Assembly (NCBI GenBank): GCA_023014365.1
Contig: JAEBUN010000017.1
Location: 124,001-188,000 of the forward strand
From: Lepiota brunneoincarnata
Taxonomy: Eukaryota; Basidiomycota; Agaricomycetes; Agaricales; Agaricaceae
Length of the DNA: 64,000 bases
Reading direction: 5' to 3'
A program made the position numbers and the translations under genes. The notes under the pieces were generated by a model. That model saw only the letters and a program-made list of their open reading frames with translations. It had not been told where the DNA came from and searched no databases. Of this stretch, positions 1 through 10,970 are shown one piece after another. Position 1 is the first letter of the stretch. The number at the start of each line of letters is the position of its first letter.

Positions 1-352
1 ATCCCATCTCATCAATGAGCTTCCACACCCAGCTCAGTCACCAGACCTCAATCCCATCGAACATGTATGGAGATACCTCAAAGTCAGAATAAATGACCGA
101 GCAGAAATCCCCCAAAACCTTGACAAACTTTGGGAGGCAATTCAGGAGGAGTGGAGGATGATTGATATAAATTATATTAATGACCTGGTCAAGAGCATGC
201 CCGATCGTGCTCAGGCAGTCTATGAGGCCAAGGGCCACCATACAAAATATTAACATAATTTTAGATGCAGTTGTGGTAGTGTAGTGAATATTTTTAACGA
301 TTAATGCATTATTTGTCTTTGTTGTTTTCGCAAAACTTTTGTTACTGTACTG
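1..352 (+). mobile_element. Tc1/mariner-type transposon fragment (transposase C-terminus and right end)
   Basis: From about position 30 to the TAA at 251-253 the plus strand encodes the C-terminal end of a DDE transposase, with the diagnostic SPDLNPIEHVW motif that holds the last catalytic Glu. It ends in a GHHTKY tail like the other Tc1 elements here. The N-terminal two thirds lie outside the window. The non-coding end runs to 352, ending ACTG, and is followed by TA at 353-354, the expected target dinucleotide. It sits inside an antisense LINE-A endonuclease fragment. Only the right flank of the insertion is visible. Confidence 0.8.
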
Positions 353-553
353 TACATATGCCATAACCCAAGGAGGCTGATCCGGGGAAGAAGGAGGGTG
401 GAACAAACACAGCCACTCTGGATGCTTGGGCACCCTGACAACCTCATCGCCATCAGGGTCAGAGGAAGATGGAACGCGACGAATGGAGCGCCAGGGTGGC
501 TCCTGCAGTAAGAACATATCCACATCACCCTTGAATTGTTCCAGTAGAGAGTC
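353..553 (-). pseudogene. LINE-A endonuclease fragment
   Basis: The minus strand reads an APE-type endonuclease segment containing MFLLQEPPW and the HPEWLCLFHPP and PPWVMAYV blocks seen in the ORF2 copies at 11890 and 27363. Only about 65 codons remain. It is cut at 353 by the Tc1 fragment and ends near 553, where a LINE-B 3' fragment of opposite orientation begins. It cannot encode a working protein. Confidence 0.8.
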
Positions 554-1227
554 CGGTCACGCCCCTATCGGGGAGTACCATGCTAGGTTCCACCCCCAGG
601 AGGATCACTCCTGTCCCTGTGGGTTGCGGCTTGAAACCCACACTCACATACTCACTTCCTGTCCGAAGTACACGTGGCATGGCGGCTTACCCCACGACCT
701 CGACGCCCTTCTGGGCTTTCTGGAATGCAACCCTTCCGCGTTTGCATTCCTATCCTGGCCCCAAGGGGTGGGATAACTGGGTAGGGCCTTTGGGTTATTC
801 CCCCCTCGCAGCTTCGGCCTCGAGGAACCGGTGGTTATTCACCCTCCGCCCTCAGGCGGGGTGTAGCGATTTATGGAGAATTGACTCCTAACGCCCCTAG
901 GGGCGGAGACCCGAAGTTCTTAGAGCCTTAGTCTGCGGGGTGTAGGGATTTACAGAGAACTGACTCCTAACCCCCTTCGGGGGGGGGACCTGTTGGCCCT
1001 ATCCACCCCTCGTCTGCCATGCCCTGGTTTCCGTCGGGGTAGCGGGCTCCTCGCCCACATGCACTTCTTCATGGAGTGTAGCCTTTCGAGTCAGTGGGAC
1101 TCTCTTCCCTACCTTTATTGGTAGTTATACCATGTACTGGTTACTTTGTTGTAGTTAGTGCATGCAGACTGCATTCAAGCACCGCATTATAAATTGTTGA
1201 TTTCAAAAAAAAAAAAAAAAAAAAAAA
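554..1227 (+). mobile_element. LINE-B 3' fragment with poly(A) tail
   Basis: The coding part (to the stop at 774-776) gives HAPIGEYHARFH followed by a C-x-C...H...C cluster (SCPCGLRLETHTHILTSCP), the zinc-binding tail after RNase H in these LINE ORF2 proteins. A ~430-bp 3' UTR follows and ends in 23 A's (1205-1227). The same 3' UTR, including the cattataaattgttgattt stretch before the tail, occurs in LINE-B2 (minus strand from 3311) and, unexpectedly, at the end of LINE-A2. It is a 5'-truncated insertion. Confidence 0.8.
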
Positions 1228-3291
1228 GGGGGGTGGGCCAGGGGTCTGCCCTCTCACCCATCCTGTCCGGCCTCTACCTGGCACCCACCATGTATATTAT
1301 CAAGCAGGGGCTCCCTCAACCAGGCCTCTCACTCCTGTCTTATGTTGACGATGGTACCATCATGGCGCAGGCCTGGGACCTGGATGCTAACTGTGTCCTT
1401 CTCCACAGATCTTACGCGGTTGTCCATGACACCTTCTCCCGGTTTGCACTAGTTGTGGAGCACGACAAGTCTGAGCTCTTCCATTTCTCACGGGATCGCT
1501 CAGGTGAGAATCCCCCGATGGACTTGGGGTTTCCCCCGTTCACTGGTGCCACTCCCCTCCAGCCCAAGACCTATTGGAGGTACTTGGGCTTCTATTTTGA
1601 TTGTGCCCTTACGTTTAAGGAGCATGTTCGCTTCTACTCTACCAAGGCCATCTCCACGGTCAAGGCCATGGGGATGCTTGGTAACTCTGTCCAGGGGCTT
1701 CTACCAGACCAGAAGCACCTTCTATATTGGTCATGTGTGGTTCCTATAGCCACGTATGGCTTCTGCTTGTGGTACTACCAGGGCGCCAGGTGTAAGGGTG
1801 CTTTGGACCACCTTCGCTGGATGCAGCGGTGGGCTGCTCTCTGGATCACTGGCGCCTTTAGGACGTCACCCGATGGGGGGGTTGGGGCCATTGCAGGCCT
1901 GATCCCCATTCATCTTCATCTCCGGAAGCTCCGTGACCGTGCCGAGTTGCGGTACGCCATGCTTGCTCCGGGTCATCCTGTTTGTGCCCTCCTTGGCTGG
2001 GGTTACAGCGGTGATCTCCAGTCTTATGTCTGGTCCATAGCCAGGCTCCCTCCCCACAAGTTGATTAAGGTGAAGGGGCCTGTTGTCAATGCTAACAAGC
2101 ATCTTGCTGCCCTTGCTGGGCCTTTCAACGCTGTTGTGCTGGAGGCTTGGCCAGGACGTCGTCTCTTGGATGTGTACCCGGAGCGGGTCCACTTCCATTC
2201 CTACGACCGGGGGGCGGAGGACACCCTTGCGGCCCACGTTGCAGCTCTCGACCGGGTCCTTGCCCGGGCGCAGGCTAATCCGGGGGTTCTGGTGGCAGCG
2301 ACGGACACGAGTCTGCCGTCCTGCTGGGTCCACCAGGCGGTTTCGGCTGCCCAGATTTTCCAGGGGCTGGGCTGCATTCATGTGGTTCAGCTTCCAGGGG
2401 GGAGGGTCACAGCCCCTGAGGCCAAGCTTTTCGCCATCCGGCTGGCGGTATCTAAGGCAGTTTCTGTCGAGGGCGCCGCCGGTCTTGTCTTGTTCACCGA
2501 CTCGCTGGCCTCAGCCAGGTGGGCGGTGGACCCATCAGTGCATTCCGCCCAGGGTTACTCCTTGGCGGTCTGTCACCTTCTCGCCGAGTGGTTTGCCGGG
2601 GGTCCGGCCCGCTCAGTCCATTTCTGGGAGGTCCCTTCGCGTGCGAAGTGGCCTTTCCACACTCAGGTGCACGACTTCGCGAAGTTGTTGCCTCCTGTTG
2701 GGGCAGGGGCTTGTCCCCAGGCCTCGCTTGACTACCTCCGCAAGGAGGAAGTACGGTCGTGTCAGGACTGCTGGATCGATCTGTTCCAGGATCCTGACCA
2801 TCGCGGGCATGGTTTTCTCCAGCTCGCCAGGGACGATGACTGTCCCCTGTGGCCCACGTATCTCCACGGTGGGGCCTGGATCCCGCATGCTCATTCGGTG
2901 TCTCTAATGGCCCGGATGTTGCATGCTATACTCAACCACACGCCGATAGGAGGCTATCGGAGGCGCTTCTTCCCACAGGAGGATTACTCCTGTTGCTGCG
3001 GGTTTCGGGAGGAGACCCATGAGCATGTGTTCTGGAGCTGCCCCAGGCACTCCATGGCAGGGGTCCTGGCCATGGTCGAGGCCCTCATTGCCTTCCTCGA
3101 GGCGTCCCCGACAGCATTTGCGTTCGCTGAGAGGGCCGGGCCCCCTCCGGGGGGTATCAGCTAGTAGCTCTGCCTGGTGCCCGGTCAGGTCCAGGCCGGG
3201 GCGTTGGTTATTCCCCTGCTGTCTTTGGGCAGCATGTAGGGATTTACATGGGAATTGACCCCTAACCCCCACTTGGGGGGGGACCTCGCTC
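1228..3291 (+). mobile_element. LINE-A copy A1, 5'-truncated in the RT domain
   Basis: It starts directly after the poly(A) of the previous fragment, within the GQGSALSP block of the reverse transcriptase, and continues through RNase H to a 3' UTR matching that of LINE-A3 up to about 3291. There the UTR is cut by the poly(T) of minus-strand LINE-B2, so A1 has lost its own poly(A). It keeps more CpG and longer open frames than the other LINE-A copies, so it has decayed least. Confidence 0.85.
1230..3164 (+). CDS. LINE-A ORF2 C-terminal part: RT (partial), RNase H, zinc tail
   Basis: This is an uninterrupted ~644-codon frame lacking the endonuclease and the first RT blocks. RT: GQGSALSP near the start, then the catalytic SYVDDG at about 1338; this is the only copy here that keeps both Asp. 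The thumb-like GYFYFD/WRYLGFYFD region follows. RNase H: four acidic positions can be matched, Asp in AATDTS (~2298), Glu in PEAKLFAI (~2420), Asp in LFTDSLAS (~2496) and Asp in VHDFAK (~2670). Last is the CCCGFREETHEHVFWSC zinc cluster (~2995-3035). The EN-RT-RNH order resembles the fungal Tad1 clade. It would need a start codon from upstream DNA, so it is probably not translated in this form. Confidence 0.85.
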   Translation, partial: GVGQGSALSPILSGLYLAPTMYIIKQGLPQPGLSLLSYVDDGTIMAQAWDLDANCVLLHRSYAVVHDTFSRFALVVEHDKSELFHFSRDRSGENPPMDLGFPPFTGATPLQPKTYWRYLGFYFDCALTFKEHVRFYSTKAISTVKAMGMLGNSVQGLLPDQKHLLYWSCVVPIATYGFCLWYYQGARCKGALDHLRWMQRWAALWITGAFRTSPDGGVGAIAGLIPIHLHLRKLRDRAELRYAMLAPGHPVCALLGWGYSGDLQSYVWSIARLPPHKLIKVKGPVVNANKHLAALAGPFNAVVLEAWPGRRLLDVYPERVHFHSYDRGAEDTLAAHVAALDRVLARAQANPGVLVAATDTSLPSCWVHQAVSAAQIFQGLGCIHVVQLPGGRVTAPEAKLFAIRLAVSKAVSVEGAAGLVLFTDSLASARWAVDPSVHSAQGYSLAVCHLLAEWFAGGPARSVHFWEVPSRAKWPFHTQVHDFAKLLPPVGAGACPQASLDYLRKEEVRSCQDCWIDLFQDPDHRGHGFLQLARDDDCPLWPTYLHGGAWIPHAHSVSLMARMLHAILNHTPIGGYRRRFFPQEDYSCCCGFREETHEHVFWSCPRHSMAGVLAMVEALIAFLEASPTAFAFAERAGPPPGGIS

Positions 3292-6191
3292 TTTTTTTTT
3301 TTTTTTTTTTTGAAATCAACAATTTATAACACGGTGCTCGAACGCAGTCCACGTGCACTAGCTATGTACAAGGCAACTAATACATGGTATAACTACCAGT
3401 GAAGGTAGGGAAGAGAGTCCCGCTGACTCGAAAGGCTACACTCCGTAAAGAAGTGCGCGTGGGTGAGGAGCCCGCTACCCCGACAGAAACCAGGGCGCGG
3501 CAGACGAGGGGTGGATAGGGCCAACAGGTCCTCCCCCCGAAGGGGGTTAGGAGTCAGTTCTCCATAAATCCCTACACCCCGCAGACCGGGGCTCTAAGAA
3601 CTTTGGGTCTCCGCCCTGAGGGCGTTAGGAGTCAATTCTCCATAAATCGCTACACCCCGTCCGAAGGCGGGGGGCAAATAACCACCAGTCCCTCGAAACC
3701 TAAGCTGTGAGGGGGGAACAACCCGAAGGCCCTCCCCAGTTATCCCACCCCTTGGGGTCGGGATAGGAATGCAAACGCGGAAGGATTGCACTCCAGAAAG
3801 CCCAACAGGGCGTCGAGGTCACGGGATAAACCGCCACGTCACGTATACTTCGGACAGGAAGTGAGTATGTGAGTGCGGGTTTCAAGCCGCAACCCACAGG
3901 GACAGGAGTGATCCTCCTGGGGGTGGAACCTAGTGCGGTACTCCCCGATAGGGGCATGACCGAGTATGGTGTGGGCGGCCCTCGCTGTACCAGCGACGGA
4001 CATCTGGGGGCCGATTTCTCAGAGCCACGCACCTCCGGAGAGGTACAAGGGTTGGATTGGCTTTCTGAGGGAGTCCAGTAGGGGAAGGAAATTCCTACCC
4101 CTGTACAAGGGCGAGCAAAACATATTCACCCACTCGTCGATACACCCTCTCGTGACCTCAGCCCGGAGAGAATCGATAGTAGTCGCCAGGTGAGCGCCCA
4201 GCGATACACGGAGCTCCTTTGCTATCGCGATGGCATCAGAGTGAAGCTCTGCAACAGAGCCTGCAGGCACCTGCCAGAAAGTAATGGTCCGCTGGGCCTT
4301 GGAAGACAGCCAGCGGTCCAAGGACCGACACACCTCCAGGGAATGAACCTGGCTGGCATGCACAGAGGGATCCACAGCTCTGCGGGCGGAGCCCGCGGAG
4401 CTGGTGTAGATGAAGATGTGATCAGTTTCCACATGGTCCAGGACCATGCTTACTCCCAACCGGATGGAGTGGAGCTCCACGGCAGCGAGCAGAACCCTCC
4501 CTGTGGCCTGCCTGGCCTGCTTGACCAGACGCCTGCCTGCAAACACGCAAGCTACCGAGACAGCCTGTAGCCTCCCGCACGGCAGCTGGTGGGCACCAGC
4601 CGCTATGCAGACAGACGACGGATCAGACTGCGCCCTCTGAATGGAGGCATGCAGTCCGTCAAGGTGCCATTGCTTTGAATCCCCCTCCGGATCAACGGTG
4701 TAAAGTCTAAATTTGATCCGCTCCGAGAAGCGGTCCAAAAGACGGAGACCTGGCCTATTCTCGTCCGCAAACGGGGAGAAGGGCTCAGTAAGCTGTGGAA
4801 GCACTGCCTGTACCTCCATAAGAGCACTTGTCACCTTAGGCCAAAGCACAGGGGTGAGAGTCGAGATAGCTCGTGGGTGTTCTGGAGAACTCCCCCTAAA
4901 CTCATGGCCCAGCAAGGGCCGGAGCGGGTGATTAGCCACAAGAGTGGCAACCTGGAATATTGTTCGGGACGCCAGCTTCTTAAGATGCAGCCGGAAGGGC
5001 AGAAGGCCCGCCAGGGCCTCTGCCCCTCTGGTTGGGGACGTATGAAACGCACCGATGATCCAGTTAGCGGCTCGCCGCTGCATGGAGTTAAACATCTTGA
5101 GGATTCCCTTGTTACAGAAACCCTCGTGATACCACATACGAAATCCATATGTGGCAATAGGTACCACACAGGATTGGTAGAGGAGGCGCTTCTGATCAGG
5201 AAGCAACCCCCGGGTTGAATTACCAAGCATTCCCATCGCACCAACCATGGAGAATGCCTTGGTAGAATAGTAGTGGACGTGCTCGCAAAACGTGAGAGCG
5301 CGATCGAAATAGAAGCCCAAGTACCGCCAAAACGGCTTGGGTTTCAAGGGGGTGTCCCCCGTGTATGGATGGAAGCCCAGGTCAATGGGCGGGTTGGCAT
5401 CTCTCAGGTTGCGAGAGAAGTGGAAGACCTCAGACTTGGTATGCTCAAGCGTGAGGCCAAAGGAGTCAAAGAGCCCGTGCACACAGCAATAAGCCACCTG
5501 CAGGGCAGTAACGTTGTCCTCCTAGTTCTTGGTTTGGACTATAAGGGTCCCATTGTCGACATACGAAAGCATGTCAACGCCGAGGCCGGGGGTCCGCTGG
5601 TAATACAAGTACACCAGGGGGGCGAGATACAGGGCGGACAAGATGGGGGACAGAGCTGAGCCCTGCCCGATGCCCACATCCGCCTGCCTAGGATCCGACC
5701 GAAAGGAATTCCACAAGTACGTGGTAGACCTCCCAACCAGGTAGGAACCGAAGAATCGCACCAACTCCGGTGCGAAGCCCGACCGTGACAGCACTGCCAG
5801 AATCATATCATGATTCAGCGAAGGGAAGAACTGGGCGATGTCAAAGGCTACAATGCTAGTTCATAGTCCCCGAGCCCACCCCGCATGAACAAGATGGGTG
5901 AGGATCAACCCGGTGTCCTCAGTGGACTTCTGGTGGATACCGCCAACCTGGTTGGGATGAAACACCCCCCACTTGACACAGTCAAACTGGAGGCGGTTGG
6001 AGATCATCTTCTCCACAAGCTTACCCAGTGTGTTAAGCAACACAATCGGCCGAAAGGCCTTGGGGGTAGAGTATGAGGGCTTCCCCGGCTTAGGTATGAC
6101 CACCGAGTTAGACTCCTTGAAATAATCAGGCCAATGTCCTGCCGCCAGGCAGGCATTGGCGAGATCGATGAACACGTGGCAGGACGCCCGG

Positions 6192-7491
6192 TGATACGCC
6201 GATTTCACGCCTATACATGAATTCCGTACTCCGGAACGATTCTCTACATAGAATCATTGGCTATATCATTAAAGAACTCTATAGAGGATTGGTACTATAT
6301 CCCGTAGTAGCCAGTTCGACCGAACTGAGGATATTCGAGCCTTGGAAGTGTTCAAACCAGCTCATTATCACTAAGCTTAGTGAACCAAGCTATCAGAACG
6401 CTCTCCGGAGGGATTCAGGACTCTACATAGCCTATCGAGTATACCCCGGTCGCATCCAGGGACCTTACGAGCAGTTTTCTGATGAACCCGAATGCGTTTG
6501 AACATAAAAGAATGTACCTAGCGGCTGTCGCAGGCGTATTACGTCTATAGCGAGTTCAATAATGATGACCGGACCACGGAACGGAACGTCCAACGTTCGG
6601 GAGGCAATACCCGATGCCCAAAACCCTAGAAACATCAAAGACTCCTAATTAACAAGTGCTTTGTGGGTCCCAGCACTTCGGCATTCTGCTTAACTGAGAT
6701 TAATTACAACGGATCAAGGGATTGTCCATCCGCTATACATTCCGATCATAATTGATCCGGAAACTTAATGCGCTCGCGTGGACGCAGAATAATGCAGCCG
6801 AGCACGGAGCATGTCTGGCTGGATTGCCATTCGTTAATCAGAGAAAAACCCATAACCCAGGGTGAGGTAGAAATGCTGCCGAACCTTCCAAAATGTTCTA
6901 CAGTGCCTGTAACAATTAAGCTTATTGTTTTCTATTTCATATTTACTATCTCTCGTATGTATCTAAACAATATAAATACGGTCGCACTTGTTCGTGGAGC
7001 AGAGGAGGTCTCACCCCCGCTTCCACATGCAAGTCTGCGAGCCGTGATCAAGAACGGTTTCAGAGGGCTATTTAGTGTGCGTCGTTAAGTGTGATTTCTT
7101 CGGTCGTCGACCAACCCAGGGACAGAGACAGAGACCAGAGTTCAGAGTTTAGAGTTCCAGAGTGCTAGAGACAGAGACAGAGACAGAGACCAGAGTTCAG
7201 AGACCAGAGACCAGAGACCAGAGACCCAGCGCTTTGAATTGACAGGGATTGTCCTTTCATTGTTGCACCGTACGGCTAAGATAACTTCAACGGCTGTTCG
7301 TTAACCTCTAAAAACACTACTCTCTTGAATTTCGCTGTCAGAACGCACCCCCAGAACACCCTAAAAGACGAAACTGTTCATTATCTATCTCATTCCACTT
7401 GTATTAGCTTAAGCTTATCGAATAGCGGCTAAGCTTAGTGAAAACGAGCCCCCTATCTATATTAAAACCTACAAAAGTTTCTACCTTTTCA
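6192..7491 (+). mobile_element. Solo LTR, 1300 bp, gypsy G4 family
   Basis: It begins TGATACGCC and ends CCTTTTCA, flanked by a 4-bp duplication CCGG (6188-6191 and 7492-7495). The same 1300-bp sequence in reverse is the 5' LTR of gypsy G4 (51234-52533). A TATAAATA box lies near 6970 and a GACAGA-rich tract at ~7115-7230. It keeps CpG (e.g. ACGCCGATTTCACG) that the G4 copy has lost. Removing it with one CCGG restores the LINE-B2 reading frame. Confidence 0.92.
7115..7235. repeat. GACAGA/CCAGAG microsatellite-like tract inside the LTR
   Basis: Imperfect tandem units GACAGA and GACCAGA alternate with TTCAGAG over about 120 bp. The G4 LTR carries the same tract, expanded differently, in antisense at ~51500-51606, so it belongs to the LTR family. 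Confidence 0.8.
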
Positions 7492-8891
7492 CCGGTCCGC
7501 CACGATATCCTTCAGGTACGACCACATAACGTGGTCGGGCCCGGGAGCAGACTTCTTCATGCAAGAACGCAAGGCATCCTCAAGCTCCAAAGTGGAGAAA
7601 GGGTACCACGCCCTCCCCGCCTGTGCAGGGAGAGTGTTCAACACAGAGGGATCCACAGCGCGGCCAGAGGCCGCGTTGTAGGTCCCGTGTAGGGCACTCC
7701 AGAGGGAGTCCATATCGTGGCACGGCACGCCATCGTGCTGTATCACGTCACATGCAGGTAACTTGCGCTGCTTGACCCAGACCATCAAGTCCCAGGGGCG
7801 CTTGTTTGCAGTAGCAATCTCCTCAATCTTCTCATCGAAGAACTTGCGTTTGACGGCCTTAGCGGCGCGCCGGAACTCATACCACACCTCTCCCAAGGGG
7901 GAAGCCCGATATGCCCTAATGGCAGCGGTGCAGTCATCATTCCACCAAGGATTAGACCACCCCACAATGAAAACCTCCTCAGAGAAGGCCTCCCAGGCCT
8001 GAGAGATGATGTGAGCCACAGCCAGGGCCACGGACTCCACCTCCACAGGAGTGACCAAGGGCAGCTGCAGAGCGGCAAGCCCCTCATATCTGAGCCACGA
8101 ACTTTGACTCCTCGTCGCTATTGGGCCTCAGAACACGATGGATCACTCCGGTCATAAATCGAGTGACCGGAAGAACCAGAGTAAGAGGCGCATGGTCTGA
8201 AGGGCCACGCATCTCGAGATTGATCAGGGGCCTGAGATCAGGATCTCTAGCCATCGGGAGGAAGACGAGATCAATCACCGATGGTGACAGATTCGTATTG
8301 TGTGGGAAGTGAGTTGGGCCCGGAACCACCAGGAGCACCAAATCCAGCCCCAGATCCATCCCAACCTCCAAAAGAGATTGGGCAATCCCCGGATGCGAGA
8401 CCCGATTAGGATCCCACCGCTCCAAGTGGCAGTTGAAGTCGCCCGCCATATATGTCATGGCAGGCAGGGAGTCCACCAGCCCCTGAAGGGCCAGAATGGC
8501 GGTGTGGCGGTCGTCCGAATAGACGTTCATAAGATTAAAGGTGTGCCCCCCTTGCCACAGGGACACAACCATAATGTTGCGGTGGTCGACCAAATCCCTA
8601 CGGAGGGACGGTCGCAGCAACTTCAGCCTTGAGTGGACATAAGCCAGCACCCACGGGGACGAATCGCCCAGCTGAGGGTTCCAGATGCACACCCACTCCG
8701 GATGGAGTGGGGCGCCCACAACATCCTCACCATCCCTAGAGACAGTAGAGGGAGCCTTACGGAGGTTTTGCCAAGGAGGTTCTTGCACGAACAAGACGTC
8801 AAAGTCATTTTTATATAACTTGAGATAAGAGTCCAGCAGAATGTAGTTATGGTTTACATTCTGAGAGCATATACGTAACTCGTTAAGGAAC

Positions 8892-10885
8892 CTAGGCATT
8901 ACTCCTAGACTGAGTTAGCGAGACCCTGGGGGCGGTAGGAGAACCGCGTACCTCCTGATATCTCTTCTTGGCCCAACCGTCCTCAAAACGCTTGTGCCAG
9001 AAGGGGTATTTCTTGTCGTGGGCGGCATGGGGGCCGCCACAATTCCTACATCAGGACTGGTGAGGGCATGGAGTGCCCTCAGCGGTGCCGGCGACCGGTG
9101 GGTTCGCGTTGGGGCAGGCCTTGCAGCACCCTGCCATCAACCTGTGGTTCTCCTCGCTGTGAGGCTCAGAGCAGAGAGGGCAGGTTGGGAATCACGCCCT
9201 GCATACATTAGTCGGGTGCCCCCACCGCCAGCAACGGCGGCAGAGGGACGTCCCAACCTGCTGGGAGGCCGCACTTATAGGACAAGCACAGGGCCCAACG
9301 GCCAACGACCTTCTGATCATCGACTTGGAAGTGGACCCGGTCTGCGAGTCCCATATCTCAAACCAGACAGTCGCGGTGTCTGATTTGTCAGAGTTCCTCC
9401 TGACCCTGGGGGGGCCCTGGAGGCTGAGGAAACCTCGATGTGACGACTGCCGCATGATGTTCTCGATCCACTGACTGGTAATACGCGACCCATCAGGTGC
9501 AAAGAAGGGGACGTCTGACACTTTCATGAAGGACTTGGAGGAGGGGACCATGGCCATAGGCTGCAACCCCGCTGGAAAGAACCAGGAAGCCCAGTCCTGG
9601 ATCACGTTAAGATCCGCTGTGGATGCGACCGGGTCAGTCGCAAGAGAGACGCCATCATATGCCGGGGAGGCCGACATGACATTGAGGGAGGACTTCGCAT
9701 TGAGGAGGGCATGATTAGCCCCTGCGACGACCTGAGACAAATCCTTGATCAGGGGCCTAGGGCCCACGAATAGGATGACGATCTGGCGCCTGGTGGGGCC
9801 AGCGGTAGTGTTGCGAGGCCTCCCAGACAACGGAGTGGGGGATCCCCTACCAACCGTGTGGAGGATATCCATGGGGGACAGGTGCGGAAAGGCCCTCGCC
9901 ATGGCGGCAATAGCCTCTGCGACCTTCGTATCACCATCCCTTGAGACCAGGGGGGCGGCGGCCACCTGAGCGAAGGAGCGCTTCGCACCCCTGGGCTTGG
10001 TAGAGAGGTTCACCTTGGGCGGCGGCGGCGGGACTGCCGACCTTGCGTAAGATGTGCCTGCTTGCAATGGGCCCAGACCTCTAGGGTTGGGCGGCGGCAC
10101 AGGGGGAGGGGGGGCCTTGCCCTTACCCTTGGAGTTGGAGGACTTAGCCCCTCCAGACGGCGCAGCCGAGGAGGCTCTGTTGTCGGGGGCTGTATCCATG
10201 GGAGCCGGCATAATGGCCAGTCGGGAGGGCAGGGCAGACCCAACTGGTTTGACCCGGCTGGGAGGCCCTACTACCTCAGGGACGTCTGAGATGTCCCTCC
10301 CAAAGGGGCGCATCCCGTCGACAATGGACTGACGGAGGGTAGACTTGTCGCCCCCCTCGCACTTCAGCCCATAGTCAAGGAACCTGCAGCGCCCAGTGTG
10401 CCACAGGAGACCATCAAAGGCATGCCAGGCCCTCTCCCAGGAGGGGCCCGTCATGAGGACCTCGGTGTGCTTCACCAAGTAATCCGTCGCTTGATCGAAC
10501 GACTCCGCTATTGCCTGTAGGTGATCAGCCTGACTGTCGCTGCTTGGGGCAGCGTCCAGGTCAACCCACAGGGGGGAAATCGCAGGTGGAGCGAAGAGGG
10601 GGCGGCCCCCCTTGCTGGAGTTACACTGTGGCCATTTGGAGGACGACTGCAAGTCGTTAGAAAATGCAGAGAGGCAGGAGACAGGTCAAGCCTGCCTCGG
10701 CATCTCCGCCGGGTCGACGGCCATCCCATGAGGTGGGGAAACCGCAGCATGCATGCTTGCCGCTGTACCGTAGCGGCCAGCGGGCTCTTGAAGAGGGCTC
10801 CTTGGGGAGCCGGGGGACAGGATGTCCAATGGGTCAGTGGAGGGGGTAGGGGGGGGACCATGGCCTGAACCGCAGGATCCGCCAT
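8892..10885 (-). pseudogene. LINE-B2 ORF1: gag-like RNA-binding protein (disrupted)
   Basis: The probable start is ATG at 10885 (MADPAVQAM). A frame change lies between 10508 and 10652; the frame is then open to 9192. The middle is Pro/Ala-rich and basic (SNSKGKGKAPPPPVPPPN). The C-terminus has three zinc clusters: CRRCWRWGHPTNVC (CX2CX4HX4C), CPLCSEPHSEENH..C and CRNCGGPHAAHDKKYPFW. Two in-frame TGA codons separate them (just after the first cluster and before the third), consistent with CGA-to-TGA decay. The ORF1 stop (TAG at 8892-8894) lies 8 nt inside ORF2, whose ATG is 8899-8897. By family knowledge it would bind LINE RNA as an RNP. Confidence 0.8.
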
Positions 10886-10970
10886 GATCTGCCCCTCCTC
10901 GCACTGCCTGTTGAGAGGCCAAGGAGGACATGTGGGGTTGCAAGTACTACTGGATGGATCCAACAGCGGG

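Larger units (their letters stand above)
3740..8899 (-). pseudogene. LINE-B2 ORF2: endonuclease, RT, RNase H, zinc tail (disrupted)
   Basis: It starts at 8899 (MPRFLNELRICSQNVN). The APE endonuclease has QNVN, QEPPW, GDFNCH, a DLVF block and the SDHAPL motif, ending near 8090. A frame change near 8084-8058 follows, then RT up to DIVADR at 7496. Across the solo LTR, the frame resumes exactly at 6187 (ASCHVFIDL). RT continues with IPKPGKPSYS, AFDIAQFFPS, GQGSALSP and YVDNG (catalytic YVDD changed to YVDN, ~5555), with stops or frame breaks near 5861 and 5521. RNase H is in 4019-5497, with a frame change near 4019, and the zinc tail ends at 3740. Non-functional. Confidence 0.85.
3292..10970 (-). 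mobile_element. LINE-B copy B2, near full length, split by a solo LTR
   Basis: Read on the minus strand: ORF1 (10885-8892), ORF2 (8899-3740), a ~430-bp 3' UTR and a poly(A) tail seen as a 20-nt poly(T) at 3292-3311. It inserted tail-to-tail against LINE-A1. A 1300-bp solo LTR (6192-7491) interrupts ORF2. Protein similarity to LINE-A is obvious but the sequences are well diverged, so this is a second family. The 5' end is uncertain; I place it about 85 bp upstream of the ORF1 start, and found no target-site duplication of the 3' flank. Confidence 0.8.

Noticed and set aside
7115..7235. CRISPR-like or regulatory repeat array
   Set aside because: Short GACAGA units without spacers; a microsatellite within an LTR of a eukaryotic element.
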